Numbered from the stretch's first letter, positions 1 through 7,387 are shown. The stretch is 20,023 nucleotides of DNA from Gammaproteobacteria bacterium UBA7803 (GCA_002480525.1 DLCH01000011.1:6612-26634); one strand, 5' to 3'. The notes: generated by a model from the letters alone, not told the origin. Made by a program: numbers and translations.

Positions 1-2
1 AG

Positions 3-455
3 GAGATCGCCTACCAGACCAATCTGCTCGCCATCAACGCTTCCGTGGAAGCCGCTCGCGCCGGCGAGCAGGGCCGCAGCTTCGCGGTCGTGGCCAGCGA
101 GGTCCGCGATCTCGCCAGCCGGTCGAGCGATTCGTCCCGGGAGATCCGCGACATCATTCAGACCAACGTCGACCAGGTGGCGCGCGGCGTGAAGCTCGCC
201 ACCGACTCCGGCGCGTCCCTGAAGGACATCGTCGAGCGGGTGCAGAACGTCAAGCAGTTCATGGATTCGCTCCGGGACGCCAACGGCGAGCAGGCGGAGA
301 GCCTCAAGGGCATCAACGCCATCATCGCCTCGCTGGACGCCATGACGCAGCAGAATCTGGCGATGGTCGAGGAACTCGAGCGCAGCGGGGAACACCTGCA
401 CAACGAGTCCGCCCTGGTCGCCCGGCACATGTCGGAAGCGCTCAGCCGGGTGTGA
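3..455 (+). CDS. Methyl-accepting chemotaxis protein, C-terminal fragment (5' end outside window)
   Basis: The reading frame is open from the window edge, so this is the last 150 residues of a longer protein; an internal GTG at 45 is not the true start. The first residues form the highly conserved MCP signalling hairpin tip (EIAYQTNLLAINASVEAARA, then GEQGRSFAVVASEVRDLA). In chemoreceptors this tip contacts CheA and CheW and transmits ligand state to the flagellar motor. The rest is a heptad-rich, Glu/Gln/Ala-rich descending helix with likely methylation sites, ending in HMSEALSRV without the NWETF-type CheR/CheB tether. The canonical RGF of the tip is RSF here. The sensor domain lies outside the window, so the ligand is unknown. 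The gene converges on the amidohydrolase operon, 51 bp away. Confidence 0.93.
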   Translation, partial: EIAYQTNLLAINASVEAARAGEQGRSFAVVASEVRDLASRSSDSSREIRDIIQTNVDQVARGVKLATDSGASLKDIVERVQNVKQFMDSLRDANGEQAESLKGINAIIASLDAMTQQNLAMVEELERSGEHLHNESALVARHMSEALSRV

Positions 456-467
456 GGCCCCCTCTTC

Positions 468-493
468 CGAGGCACCTCACGGGAGGCGCCTCG
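468..493. terminator. Hairpin between converging genes, possible bidirectional terminator
   Basis: CGAGGC at 468-473 pairs with GCCTCG at 488-493. Inside, after one A/C mismatch, CCTC (75-78 of the 400s block) pairs with GAGG around an ACGG loop. It fills the 51-bp gap between the MCP stop and the amidohydrolase stop. Neither side has a clear T-tract, so intrinsic termination is plausible but not shown. Confidence 0.4.
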
Positions 494-506
494 GCGGGCC
501 GGGCCG

Positions 507-1895
507 TCAGCGGTAGCCGAACGGCCGGTTGCCCTCCAGCGAGCGATAACGCTCGAGCAGCCGGGTCTGCCGGCTCTCCATGGGCATCCAGCGCCCGTCG
601 ATCATCACCCGCTCCGCCCAGGTGGTCAGCTCCAGCGGGTCGCCGGTCCAGATGACCAGATCCGCCGGGGCACCTTCGGTGATGGTCCCGACGCCCTCGG
701 CCAGCCCGAACACCTCGGCCGGTCGCCGGGTAATGGCTGCCAGCGCTTCCCCCCAGGGCAGCCCCTCGGCGACGGCATTGCCCGCGATCTGGCGCAGCAG
801 CCGGGCGTTGTGGGTCTCTTCCGCGGTCAGCAGCACCGTCACCCCGGCCTGGTGCAGACGCGTGGCGTTGTCCAGCCGGGCGCCAAGCTGATCGTAGGAC
901 ACGGGCAGGTTGGCCAGGATGTCCAGCACCACCGGAATGCCGGCCTCGGCCAGCGCATCGGCCACCTTCCAGGCCTCGGCGCCGCCGTGAATCACCACGT
1001 CCAGCTCGAAGTCCCGGGCCAGGGCGATCGCTTCGCGGATCTCGTTGGCCCGATGGACCGACAGCACCAGCGGCACTTCGGCCTCCAGGAACGCGGCCAG
1101 CGCTTCCAGTTCCCGTCGGGTGTAGCCGCCCTGCTCCTGCTGGAACCGCCCGGGACGGAACTCCCGGGCGCGTTCGAACGCCAGCCGCAGCCGCTGGATC
1201 ACGGCACTGCGGCTGCCGCCGACGTAGCCCGCGCTGCCAGCGCCAATGGCCCCGAACATGGCCACCTTCGGCCCGCTCAGCACCTCGCCGTCGCCGAGCG
1301 TGATCACGGCCCCCCAGCCGCTCAACGGATCGTTGCCCGGCAGCGGCGCCACCACCGCCCGGGTGATGCCGCCGACGCGGTTCACCGGCAGCAGGGTGGA
1401 ATCCGGATTGATGGCGTACTGCACGTCGAACGCGGGACCCAGCCGGTAGGGCTCCACCACCGGCGCGTTGCCGCCGCCGACCGTCGACGTGGACACCTGA
1501 GCATCCACGGTGGTCGCTTCGCCGGAGATCTCCACCAGCCCGAGCTGGGAGTAGGACTCGATCAGGCCGGGGGTGATCACCTTGCCGGAGGCGTCCACGC
1601 GCTCGTAGCCGTCCGGCACCGCGAGCCCGGCGCCTACGGCCTCGACGACGCCGTCGTCACCCACCAGCACGGTCATGCCGTCCCGCGGTTCACCGTCCTC
1701 CATGGTGTAGAGCGTGCCGCCGACGATGGCGGTGCCGGCGTGGGCGGCTGGCGCCAGCAGGGCCACGAACAGCCCCTGTAGGAGCGGCCGAAGCTCGTTC
1801 GGCTTGGCGCTCGCAAAGCGAGCGCACTGTCTCCAGACCGCGATCGCGCTCTGGAGAGCGCTCCTACACGAGAATCCGGTCATGCTGGTGCTCAT
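507..1895 (-). CDS. Secreted amidohydrolase-like protein with degenerate metal site (COG1228-type)
   Basis: The 462-residue protein has the amidohydrolase N-terminal beta-sandwich and a TIM-barrel, with VITPGLIESYSQLG at about 107-119 and the family C-terminal GTITEGAPADLVIW. Against its upstream neighbour (GIIDVHSHLG), both His of the HxH pair are replaced, by Tyr115 and Gln117. The HSDS segment with the catalytic Asp becomes TAEE near 358-361, while H281 and H303 persist. Catalysis by the usual binuclear mechanism is therefore doubtful; it may be a pseudoenzyme or a partner of the adjacent paralogue. The ATG overlaps the preceding stop (ATGA), which fixes the start. The N-terminus is odd: a REP doublet encodes about residues 10-40, leaving a long n-region before the hydrophobic GLFVALLAPAAHAG and probable signal-peptidase cleavage near residue 53. 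It is last in a three-gene operon. The substrate is unknown. Confidence 0.85.
   Translation of the reverse strand: MSTSMTGFSCRSALQSAIAVWRQCARFASAKPNELRPLLQGLFVALLAPAAHAGTAIVGGTLYTMEDGEPRDGMTVLVGDDGVVEAVGAGLAVPDGYERVDASGKVITPGLIESYSQLGLVEISGEATTVDAQVSTSTVGGGNAPVVEPYRLGPAFDVQYAINPDSTLLPVNRVGGITRAVVAPLPGNDPLSGWGAVITLGDGEVLSGPKVAMFGAIGAGSAGYVGGSRSAVIQRLRLAFERAREFRPGRFQQEQGGYTRRELEALAAFLEAEVPLVLSVHRANEIREAIALARDFELDVVIHGGAEAWKVADALAEAGIPVVLDILANLPVSYDQLGARLDNATRLHQAGVTVLLTAEETHNARLLRQIAGNAVAEGLPWGEALAAITRRPAEVFGLAEGVGTITEGAPADLVIWTGDPLELTTWAERVMIDGRWMPMESRQTRLLERYRSLEGNRPFGYR
1777..1868. repeat. REP doublet (REPIN 1) inside the amidohydrolase coding region
   Basis: Two inverted REP units abut directly. 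The right unit (1844-1868, read on the minus strand) begins TGTAGGAGCG and forms the hairpin GCGCTCT-CC-AGAGCGC. The left unit begins TGTAGGAGCG at 1777-1786, is interrupted by a 42-bp insert (1787-1828), and continues GTCTCCAGACCGCGA at 1829-1843. Joined, it forms the hairpin GCGGTCT-CC-AGACCGC. The GTAG head is typical of REPs mobilised by RAYT (TnpA-REP) transposases. The doublet lies wholly within codons of the amidohydrolase gene. Confidence 0.88.
1787..1828 (+). repeat. Nested two-hairpin module within REPIN 1
   Basis: This 42-bp insert separates the two parts of a REP unit. Hairpin A is GCCGAA-GCTCG-TTCGGC; after a TTG linker, hairpin B is GCGCTCGC-AAA-GCGAGCGC, followed by ACT. Related modules occur at 7209-7253 (reverse orientation) and 11474-11515. 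Its length is a multiple of three, so it adds 14 codons to the host gene without a frameshift. Confidence 0.75.
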
Positions 1896-3268
1896 CGTTC
1901 CATCCCCCGCGCCGTCTGCATGAGGTCGAAGTCCGTCAGCGGCTGCCGGTCCGGATCGTTGCGGTCGTAGTACCGGTAGCCGTCGATGTACACCTGCTGA
2001 GCCCGGGCGTACACGCTGAAGGGATTGGCGTTCCACAGCACCAGATCCGCGGCCTTGCCCGGCTCGATGGTGCCGGTCTCGTCGGCGATGCCCAGCGCCC
2101 GGGCCGCATTGGCCGTCAGCCAGCGGATCGCCTCCGCTTCGTCCACGTCCATGCCGGCCTGACGTGCTGCCGCCATGGCCTTGGCGGTTTCCTGGTTGAG
2201 GTGCTGAATACCCCGGGCCGAATCCGAGTGCACGATGGCGCAGGCGCCCGCGGCGTCCACCAGCGCGACGTTCTGGTTCACGGCATCGAAGGCTTCGAGC
2301 TTGAAGCCCCACCAGTCCGCCCACATCGCCGAGCAGATGCCCTCCTCGGCCAGCAGGTCGGCGATCTTGTAGGACTCCACGGCGTGATGGAAGGCGGTGA
2401 TCTGGTAGCCGAACTCCCTGGCCACGTCCATCATCACCGCCATCTCGTCGGCCCGGTAGCAGTGGTTGTGCACCAGGATCTCGCCGTCGAGCACCGCGGC
2501 CAGGGTATCCATGGTGAGGTCCCGCTCCGGCGGATCGACGTCCGGGTCCGCCTCGGCGGCGGCCATCTTCTCCCGGTAAGCCACCGCCTTGGCCCAGGCC
2601 GAGCGGTAGCCCGCGACGTTGCCCATGCCCGTGGACGGCGCCTGGTTGCGGGAGCCGTACACCCGCTCCGGGTTCTCGCCGCAGGCCATCTTCAGCGAGT
2701 GCGGCGCGCCGGGGAACTTCATGCCCTGCACGGTGCGGGAAGGCACGTTCTTGAGGGTGACCCCACGGCCGCCGAACAGATTGGCGCTGCCCGGCAGAAT
2801 CTGCAGCGTGGTCACGCCGCCAGCCAGGGCCAGCGGAAACTGCGGGTCCTGGGGCCACACGGAGTGCTCCGCCCACACCCTCGCCGTGTTGGGATCGGTG
2901 GCTTCGTTGCCGTCCTGGGTGGCGGCGATTCCGGGCGACGGGTAGTCGCCGAGATGGGAGTGCACGTCGATGATGCCGGGAGTCAGCCACAGCCCCCCGG
3001 CGTCGACGACGGCGGCATCCGGCGCCTCGAGGTCGGTGCCGACGGCGGCGATCCGCCCGTCCACCAGGTGGACGTCGGCGCCATCGAGGCGCTCGCCGGT
3101 GCCGGTCAGCACCGTGGCGCCGGTGATGAGCAGCTCCTCTGTGGGCAGCGGCGTGTAGGTGGAGGCGTAGGGCTCGCGGTCGGCGGCTGACGCATGTCCG
3201 GCGACCAGCGCCAGACCAACGGCCACGGCGGACGGAATCAGTGTCGAGAGTCGTCGCAAAGTGCTCAT
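1892..3268 (-). CDS. Secreted amidohydrolase (COG1228-type metal-dependent hydrolase)
   Basis: A 458-residue protein. Residues 1-28 are a signal peptide (MSTLRRL, a hydrophobic core, then HASA before ADR), so it is probably periplasmic. The amidohydrolase fold is evident: GLWLTPGIIDVHSHLG at 93-107 with H103 and H105, LVHNHCYRADEM near 265-276 (H267, H269), AFHH at 292-295, and IVHSDSARG with D349 as the expected catalytic base. The C-terminal GTIEPGKAADLVLWNANPF (399-417) is the family's returning beta-sandwich signature. The enzyme probably cleaves an amide or cyclic-amide bond with bound divalent metal; the substrate cannot be read from sequence. Its ATG overlaps the stop of the upstream gene (ATGA), and its own stop overlaps the next start the same way, so three genes are translationally coupled. 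Compared with the first gene, the carboxylated-lysine motif is not obvious. Confidence 0.9.
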   Translation of the reverse strand: MSTLRRLSTLIPSAVAVGLALVAGHASAADREPYASTYTPLPTEELLITGATVLTGTGERLDGADVHLVDGRIAAVGTDLEAPDAAVVDAGGLWLTPGIIDVHSHLGDYPSPGIAATQDGNEATDPNTARVWAEHSVWPQDPQFPLALAGGVTTLQILPGSANLFGGRGVTLKNVPSRTVQGMKFPGAPHSLKMACGENPERVYGSRNQAPSTGMGNVAGYRSAWAKAVAYREKMAAAEADPDVDPPERDLTMDTLAAVLDGEILVHNHCYRADEMAVMMDVAREFGYQITAFHHAVESYKIADLLAEEGICSAMWADWWGFKLEAFDAVNQNVALVDAAGACAIVHSDSARGIQHLNQETAKAMAAARQAGMDVDEAEAIRWLTANAARALGIADETGTIEPGKAADLVLWNANPFSVYARAQQVYIDGYRYYDRNDPDRQPLTDFDLMQTARGMER

Positions 3269-4536
3269 GGTTGTTTGTAGACCTTGCCGTTTTTCATGAC
3301 GAAATGGACCTTGCCGAACTGGGACGTATCGGTCAGCGGGTCCCCGGGGACGGCGATCACGTCGGCCAGCTTGCCGGGCGCGATGCTGCCCAGCCGTTCC
3401 GACTGATCGAGCAGCTCGGCGGCGCTGCGGGTGGCGCTGACGATGGCTTCCATGGCCGGCATGCCGGACTCGATCATGTAGCCGAACTCCCGCCAGTTGT
3501 CGCCGTGGGGCGAGACGCCGGTATCGGTCCCGAAGGCGATCTTCACGCCGGCCTGGTAGGCCCGCGCGAAGGTGTCCTGAATCTTGGGACCGATGGCGGC
3601 GGCCTTGGGCCGGACCACCTCGGAGAAGTAGCCGGGTTCCTCCGCCTTCTCGCCGACGAAGCGGCCGGCCAGGATGGTGGGCACGTACCAGGTGCCTTCG
3701 CGCTTCATCAGCCGGATCACCTCGTCCGTCATGAAGGTGCCGTGCTCGATGGAATCGACGCCGCCGAGGACCGCGCGCTTCATGCCCTCGGTGCCGTGGG
3801 CGTGTGCGGCGACCCGGAAGCCGTAGTCCCGGGCCGCCGCGACGATGGCTTCGATCTCCTCGACCCGGAACTGGGGGTTCTGTCCGCTCTTCGCCTGGCT
3901 GAGCACGCCGCCGGTGGCGGTGATCTTGATCAGATCCGAACCTTCCTTGTAACGCGCACGGACCGCCTTCCAGGCGCCGTCGGTGGAGTTCACGACCCCG
4001 TCCATCGGACCGGGGTCCTCGGCCAGCGCCCGGCTGCGGCCGTTGCTGGGATCGGCGTGGCCGCCGGTGGTGGCGATGGATTTGCCGGCGGTGAAGATCC
4101 GCGGGCCGATCACGTGGCCCTGGGCGATGGCGTCGCGCAGGGACTGGGCGAGGCCGTGGGAGGTGCCGAGATCCCGGACCGTGGTGAAGCCGGCCATCAG
4201 CGTCACCTCGGCATAGGGCACGGACCGATAGGCGGAATCCTGCGGATCCAGCGTGAAGCTCTCGAGCTGCCGGTCCGGCGAGGTCTGGCTGGCGATGTGC
4301 ACGTGCATGTCGATCCACCCCGGCATCACCGTGGCGTCGCGCAGATCGATGACGGTGTCGCCGTCCACGTAGCCGGCCTCCACGGCGACGATTTCGTCAT
4401 TTTCGATGACGATCGAGCGCTCCGTGAGCACTTCCGAGGCGTCCACGTCGATCAGCCGGCCGGCGTGGATCACCGTGGCGGCATGGGCCGAAACCCCTGC
4501 TGCGGCAAGCGCGGCCAGGGCCAGAATCTTCTTCAT
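3265..4536 (-). CDS. Secreted amidohydrolase, Xaa-Pro/Xaa-Arg dipeptidase-like
   Basis: A 423-residue protein with a clear signal peptide (MKKILALAALAAAGVSAHA, cleavage after residue 19). All amidohydrolase metal ligands are visible: H78 and H80 in DMHVH, K204 (carbamylated lysine candidate) in LIKITATGG, H245 in AAHAHG, H265 in SIEHG and D338 in FGTDTG. The order and motifs resemble the bacterial binuclear prolidase/arginine-dipeptidase amidohydrolases (Sgx9260/Cc2672 group), which hydrolyse dipeptides; I infer that reaction class, not a specific substrate. It is the first gene of the operon. The start is ATG 4536 with GGGGGAA nearby upstream, and the stop overlaps the next ATG. The 84-bp gap to the divergent moxR-like gene must hold both promoters. 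Confidence 0.92.
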   Translation of the reverse strand: MKKILALAALAAAGVSAHAATVIHAGRLIDVDASEVLTERSIVIENDEIVAVEAGYVDGDTVIDLRDATVMPGWIDMHVHIASQTSPDRQLESFTLDPQDSAYRSVPYAEVTLMAGFTTVRDLGTSHGLAQSLRDAIAQGHVIGPRIFTAGKSIATTGGHADPSNGRSRALAEDPGPMDGVVNSTDGAWKAVRARYKEGSDLIKITATGGVLSQAKSGQNPQFRVEEIEAIVAAARDYGFRVAAHAHGTEGMKRAVLGGVDSIEHGTFMTDEVIRLMKREGTWYVPTILAGRFVGEKAEEPGYFSEVVRPKAAAIGPKIQDTFARAYQAGVKIAFGTDTGVSPHGDNWREFGYMIESGMPAMEAIVSATRSAAELLDQSERLGSIAPGKLADVIAVPGDPLTDTSQFGKVHFVMKNGKVYKQP

Positions 4537-4562
4537 GGGTGTTCCCCCGAGTCGTCGACGGC

Positions 4563-4608
4563 CGAACCATACCAAATGCCGCCCTGGTATACTGACCGAT
4601 TTGGTTCG
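4563..4608. promoter_or_regulatory. Divergent promoter region with inverted repeat and extended -10
   Basis: On the plus strand TGG followed by TATACT (4588-4593) is a good extended -10 for the moxR-like gene, with a start about 30 bp downstream; no convincing -35 is seen. Around it lies an interrupted inverted repeat: CGAACCA at 4563-4569 and ACCAAAT at 4571-4577 on the left match ATTTGGT at 4599-4605 and TGGTTCG at 4602-4608 on the right. It could be an operator serving both directions. No regulator gene is in the window. Confidence 0.4.
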
Positions 4609-4620
4609 CCGGGAGTCGCC

Positions 4621-5574
4621 GTGGCCGAAGCCGCCCCCAACATCGACAAGATCACCGAGTCGGTCGACACCATCAAGACCGAGCTCGAAGCCCATCGCTA
4701 CATCTGCAGCGATCAGATCGCCACCGCCGTCTATCTGGCCTACCACCTGCGCAAGCCGATCCTGATCGAAGGCCCGCCCGGCGTCGGCAAGACCGAGCTG
4801 GCCAAGACCACCGCGGACATGTTCGCCCTGCCGCTGATCCGCCTGCAGTGCTACGAGGGCCTCGACGAGGCCAAGGCGATCTACGAGTGGAAGTACGGCA
4901 AGCAGCTCCTGTACACCCAGGTACTGAAGGAGACCCTGGACGAGGTGCTCCAGGGTGCCAAAGGCTTCGCCGAGTCCGTCGGCCGCCTGCACGAGTTCGG
5001 CGACATCTTCTTTTCCGAGGAATTCCTCGAGCCGCGGCCGCTGATGAAGGCGCTGAAGGCCGAGGAAGGCTGCGTGCTGCTGATCGACGAGGTCGACAAG
5101 TCCGACCACGAATTCGAGTCGCTGCTGCTCGAGATGCTCTCCGACTACCAGCTCTCGATTCCCGAGATCGGCACCTTGAAGGCGGCCAAGGAGCCGCCCA
5201 TGGTGTTCCTCACCAGCAACAACACCCGGGAGATCTCCGACGCGCTCAAGCGCCGCTGCCTGCACCTGTACATCCCGTTCCCGGACGTGGACCTCGAGCA
5301 GCGCATCATCAACGCCCGGGTGCCGGAGATTCCCGGCGAGCTGCGCCGCCAGCTCGTGGCCTTCATTCACGAGCTGCGGGACATGGACCTGAAGAAGGTG
5401 CCCGCCATCAGCGAGACCATCGACTGGGCCCGGACCCTGCTGCTGCTGCACGCCGACAGCCTGGACCCGGCCCTGGTGCGGGACACCCTGAACGTGATTC
5501 TCAAGTTCCAGGACGACATCGAGAACGTGAACGCGGAGCTGACCACGCTGACCAGCAAGGCCACCAAGACCTGA
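4621..5574 (+). CDS. MoxR-family AAA+ ATPase
   Basis: A 317-residue AAA+ ATPase, a typical MoxR length. Walker A is GPPGVGKT at 51-58. Walker B is LLIDEVDK at 153-160, with D156 and E157. Sensor 1 is FLTSNN at 196-201, and RR at 211-212 is in the arginine-finger position. MoxR ATPases act as cytoplasmic chaperones with a VWA-domain partner, remodelling or inserting metals into client complexes. The partner is encoded next (5687-7198), resembling the CoxD-CoxE pairing of carbon monoxide dehydrogenase maturation, but no cox structural genes are present, so the client is unknown. I chose GTG 4621 because GGGAG lies six bases upstream. An in-frame ATG at 4576 lies upstream of the proposed -10 and has no ribosome site. 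It is divergent from the amidohydrolase operon. Confidence 0.93.
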   Translation: MAEAAPNIDKITESVDTIKTELEAHRYICSDQIATAVYLAYHLRKPILIEGPPGVGKTELAKTTADMFALPLIRLQCYEGLDEAKAIYEWKYGKQLLYTQVLKETLDEVLQGAKGFAESVGRLHEFGDIFFSEEFLEPRPLMKALKAEEGCVLLIDEVDKSDHEFESLLLEMLSDYQLSIPEIGTLKAAKEPPMVFLTSNNTREISDALKRRCLHLYIPFPDVDLEQRIINARVPEIPGELRRQLVAFIHELRDMDLKKVPAISETIDWARTLLLLHADSLDPALVRDTLNVILKFQDDIENVNAELTTLTSKATKT

Positions 5575-5593
5575 GGACCGCCATGCCCTCCCC

Positions 5594-5663
5594 TGTAGGA
5601 GCGATCTCCAGATCGCGATTGGCGTCAGGCCGAAGAGATCGCGATCTGGAGATCGCTCCTACA
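5594..5663. repeat. REP doublet (REPIN 2) between the moxR-like and VWA genes
   Basis: A perfect 25-bp inverted repeat: arms 5594-5618 and 5639-5663 separated by 20 bp. Each arm starts TGTAGGA and contains the hairpin GCGATCT-CC-AGATCGC. This is the cleanest copy of the family, without the nested module. It lies in the 112-bp gap inside a two-gene operon, where the full-length stem could affect mRNA stability or the relative expression of the two genes. Confidence 0.92.
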
Positions 5664-5686
5664 TCAGGGGGCAAAGGGCCAATCTG

Positions 5687-7198
5687 ATGGACCGAACCCT
5701 CACCAACTTCATCCGCGCCCTGCGCAACGCCGACATCCGGATCTCCACCGCGGAGACCCTGGATGCGCTGTCGGCCGTGGAGCTGGTGGGCTACGAGGAC
5801 CGCGGCGCCCTGAAGCGCTCGCTGGCGCTGGTGCTGCCGAAGACGGCGGACGAGAAGGAGGCCTTCGACCTCTGCTTCGACCAGTTCTTCTCCGCCGAGG
5901 ACGTGAGCGGCCAGCGCGGCCGGGCCGGTGAAGCCGGCCCCGAGGACGCCGAGGCCGGCGAGGACGACAGCGAGGGCCAGGGCGGCGATGGCGAAGGCGG
6001 CGGGGGCGGAGACCCCGAGGGCCGCCAGCCGCCGGCCGCAGCCGGCAAGAAGAAGAAAAAGGCCAAGGGCGCGCCCGCGCCCGGCGACCAGGGCGAGGAG
6101 GAGGAAGACCTCGGCCCCGGCGAGACCAGCGAAGCGTCCTCGGACCTCGGCCGGCTGCTGATGACCGACTCCAAGGTCGAGCTGTCCATGGCCATGACCC
6201 AGGCGGGGGAAGCCGTCGACGTCCGCGAGATCCAGGTGTTCACCCAGAAGGGCCTGTACACCCGCCGGATCATGGAAGAGATGGGCCTCGGCGAGCTCAA
6301 CCGCGAGATCACAGACCTGCGCGACAGCGGCAGCATCCCGGACCGACGTCTCGGCCAGGCTCTGCGCCAGCGCCGGGAATGGCTGCGCGAGCAGGTGCGC
6401 GACTACGTCGAGCGTCAGTTCCTGCTGCACGCCGACGCCGACGGCCGCCGGCTGCGCGAGGACCTGCTGCGCAAGGTGAAGCTGTCCAACGTCGAACAGC
6501 GCAACTTCCGACTGATCCAGGAAGTGGTCTTCAAGATGGCCAAGAAGCTCACGGCCCTGCACTCACGCCGCAAGAAGGTCTACAAGCGAGGCCAGCTCAA
6601 TCTGCCCCGCACCCTGCGGAACAACATGAGCTACGACGGCCACATCTTCGACCTGCACTGGAAATCCGTGAAGGTGGACCGGCCGAAGGTGTTCGCGATC
6701 TGCGACGTGTCCGGTTCCGTGGCCGCCTACGCCCGGTTCATGCTCATGTTCCTGTACAGCCTCGACGAGGTGATGCCGAAGGTGCGTTCCTTCGCGTTCT
6801 CGTCGGACCTCGCCGAGGTGACGGAACTGTTCGAGCGCAACAGCATCGAAGATGCGATCGCCAAGACGCTGCGGGACTACTCGGGCGGCTCCACCGACTA
6901 CGGCCAGGCCTTCGCCGACTTCAAGCGCCAGTGCCTCGACGACGTGGACAACCGCACCACGATCATCGTGCTGGGCGACTCGCGCAACAACTACGGCGAT
7001 CCGCGGACGGACATCCTCAAGGAGATGTACGACCGCTGCAAACGGCTGATCTGGCTGAATCCGGAGCCGCGCAACTCCTGGACCGTGGGCGACGCGGAGA
7101 TGCGCCGCTACCAGGCGTACTGCCATCAGGCCGAAGAATGCAACAGCCTGATGCATCTGGAACGTATCGTCGGCAATCTGCTGCGTACGGTACAGTAG
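5687..7198 (+). CDS. VWA domain protein, CoxE-like partner of MoxR ATPase
   Basis: A 503-residue cytoplasmic protein with no signal or membrane segment. The N-terminal helical part (about 1-70) is followed by a low-complexity linker at 71-152. The linker is rich in Glu, Asp and Gly with a run of five Lys at 121-125, and is probably disordered. The C-terminal VWA domain (about 335-480) has an intact MIDAS: DVSGS at 340-344, T403 in GGSTDYG, and D431 in VLGDSRNN. CoxE-like proteins work with MoxR ATPases, using the MIDAS metal to grip client proteins. The ATG at 5687 has AAGGG a few bases upstream. The TAG stop lies inside the GTAG head of the next REP doublet, so the present C-terminus (RTVQ) may have been set by that insertion. 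CoxE assignment is by motif and context; the client is unknown. Confidence 0.9.
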   Translation: MDRTLTNFIRALRNADIRISTAETLDALSAVELVGYEDRGALKRSLALVLPKTADEKEAFDLCFDQFFSAEDVSGQRGRAGEAGPEDAEAGEDDSEGQGGDGEGGGGGDPEGRQPPAAAGKKKKKAKGAPAPGDQGEEEEDLGPGETSEASSDLGRLLMTDSKVELSMAMTQAGEAVDVREIQVFTQKGLYTRRIMEEMGLGELNREITDLRDSGSIPDRRLGQALRQRREWLREQVRDYVERQFLLHADADGRRLREDLLRKVKLSNVEQRNFRLIQEVVFKMAKKLTALHSRRKKVYKRGQLNLPRTLRNNMSYDGHIFDLHWKSVKVDRPKVFAICDVSGSVAAYARFMLMFLYSLDEVMPKVRSFAFSSDLAEVTELFERNSIEDAIAKTLRDYSGGSTDYGQAFADFKRQCLDDVDNRTTIIVLGDSRNNYGDPRTDILKEMYDRCKRLIWLNPEPRNSWTVGDAEMRRYQAYCHQAEECNSLMHLERIVGNLLRTVQ

Positions 7199-7328
7199 GA
7201 GCGATCTCGTGCGCTCGCATTGCGAGCGCCTTGCCGAACCGATAGGTTCGGCCCAGATCGCGAAGTTCGAGGTCACCGAATCGTTCATGTCGAGGCACCC
7301 GCAATCGCGATCTGGAGATCGCTCCTAC
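7195..7328. repeat. REP doublet (REPIN 3) overlapping the VWA stop codon
   Basis: The right REP unit at 7305-7328 (minus strand) begins GTAGGAGCG and holds the hairpin GCGATCT-CC-AGATCGC. The left unit is the same sequence split in its hairpin loop: GTAGGAGCGATCTC at 7195-7208 and CAGATCGCGA at 7254-7263, with a 45-bp insert between them. Bases 7264-7304 are an unremarkable spacer. Bases 7196-7198 are the TAG stop of the VWA gene. The doublet occupies most of the 189-bp gap before oppA. Confidence 0.88.
7209..7253 (-). repeat. Nested two-hairpin module within REPIN 3 (reverse orientation)
   Basis: Read on the minus strand, hairpin A is GCCGAACC-TATC-GGTTCGGC, the linker is AAG, and hairpin B is GCGCTCGC-AAT-GCGAGCGC followed by AC. 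The design matches 1787-1828 and 11474-11515, but the A stem is longer, giving 45 instead of 42 bp. Removing it restores an intact REP unit identical to the right arm. Confidence 0.75.
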
Positions 7329-7387
7329 CGGGGCCATGGCAGGTCGGAAGTCGTGCAGTGGGGATCCAGGGAAGAGGACGGCAGCAT

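Noticed and set aside
1896..2990. Upstream extension of the degenerate amidohydrolase frame
   Set aside because: It overlaps the second amidohydrolase in another frame and has Arg/Gly-rich translation. The ATGA overlap at 1892-1895 marks the real start.
3241..4620. Long plus-strand open frame leading into the moxR-like gene
   Set aside because: It is a shadow of the minus-strand amidohydrolase. The Walker-containing protein begins at GTG 4621 with its own ribosome site; the upstream translation has no family features.
4621..7198. Carbon monoxide dehydrogenase or methanol oxidation maturation locus
   Set aside because: Only the MoxR and VWA genes match. No structural or cofactor genes of those systems are in the window.
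7220..7387. Upstream extension of oppA to an earlier start
   Set aside because: It would be made mainly of REP DNA, and the TTG at 7388 has a good Shine-Dalgarno and directly precedes the membrane segment.
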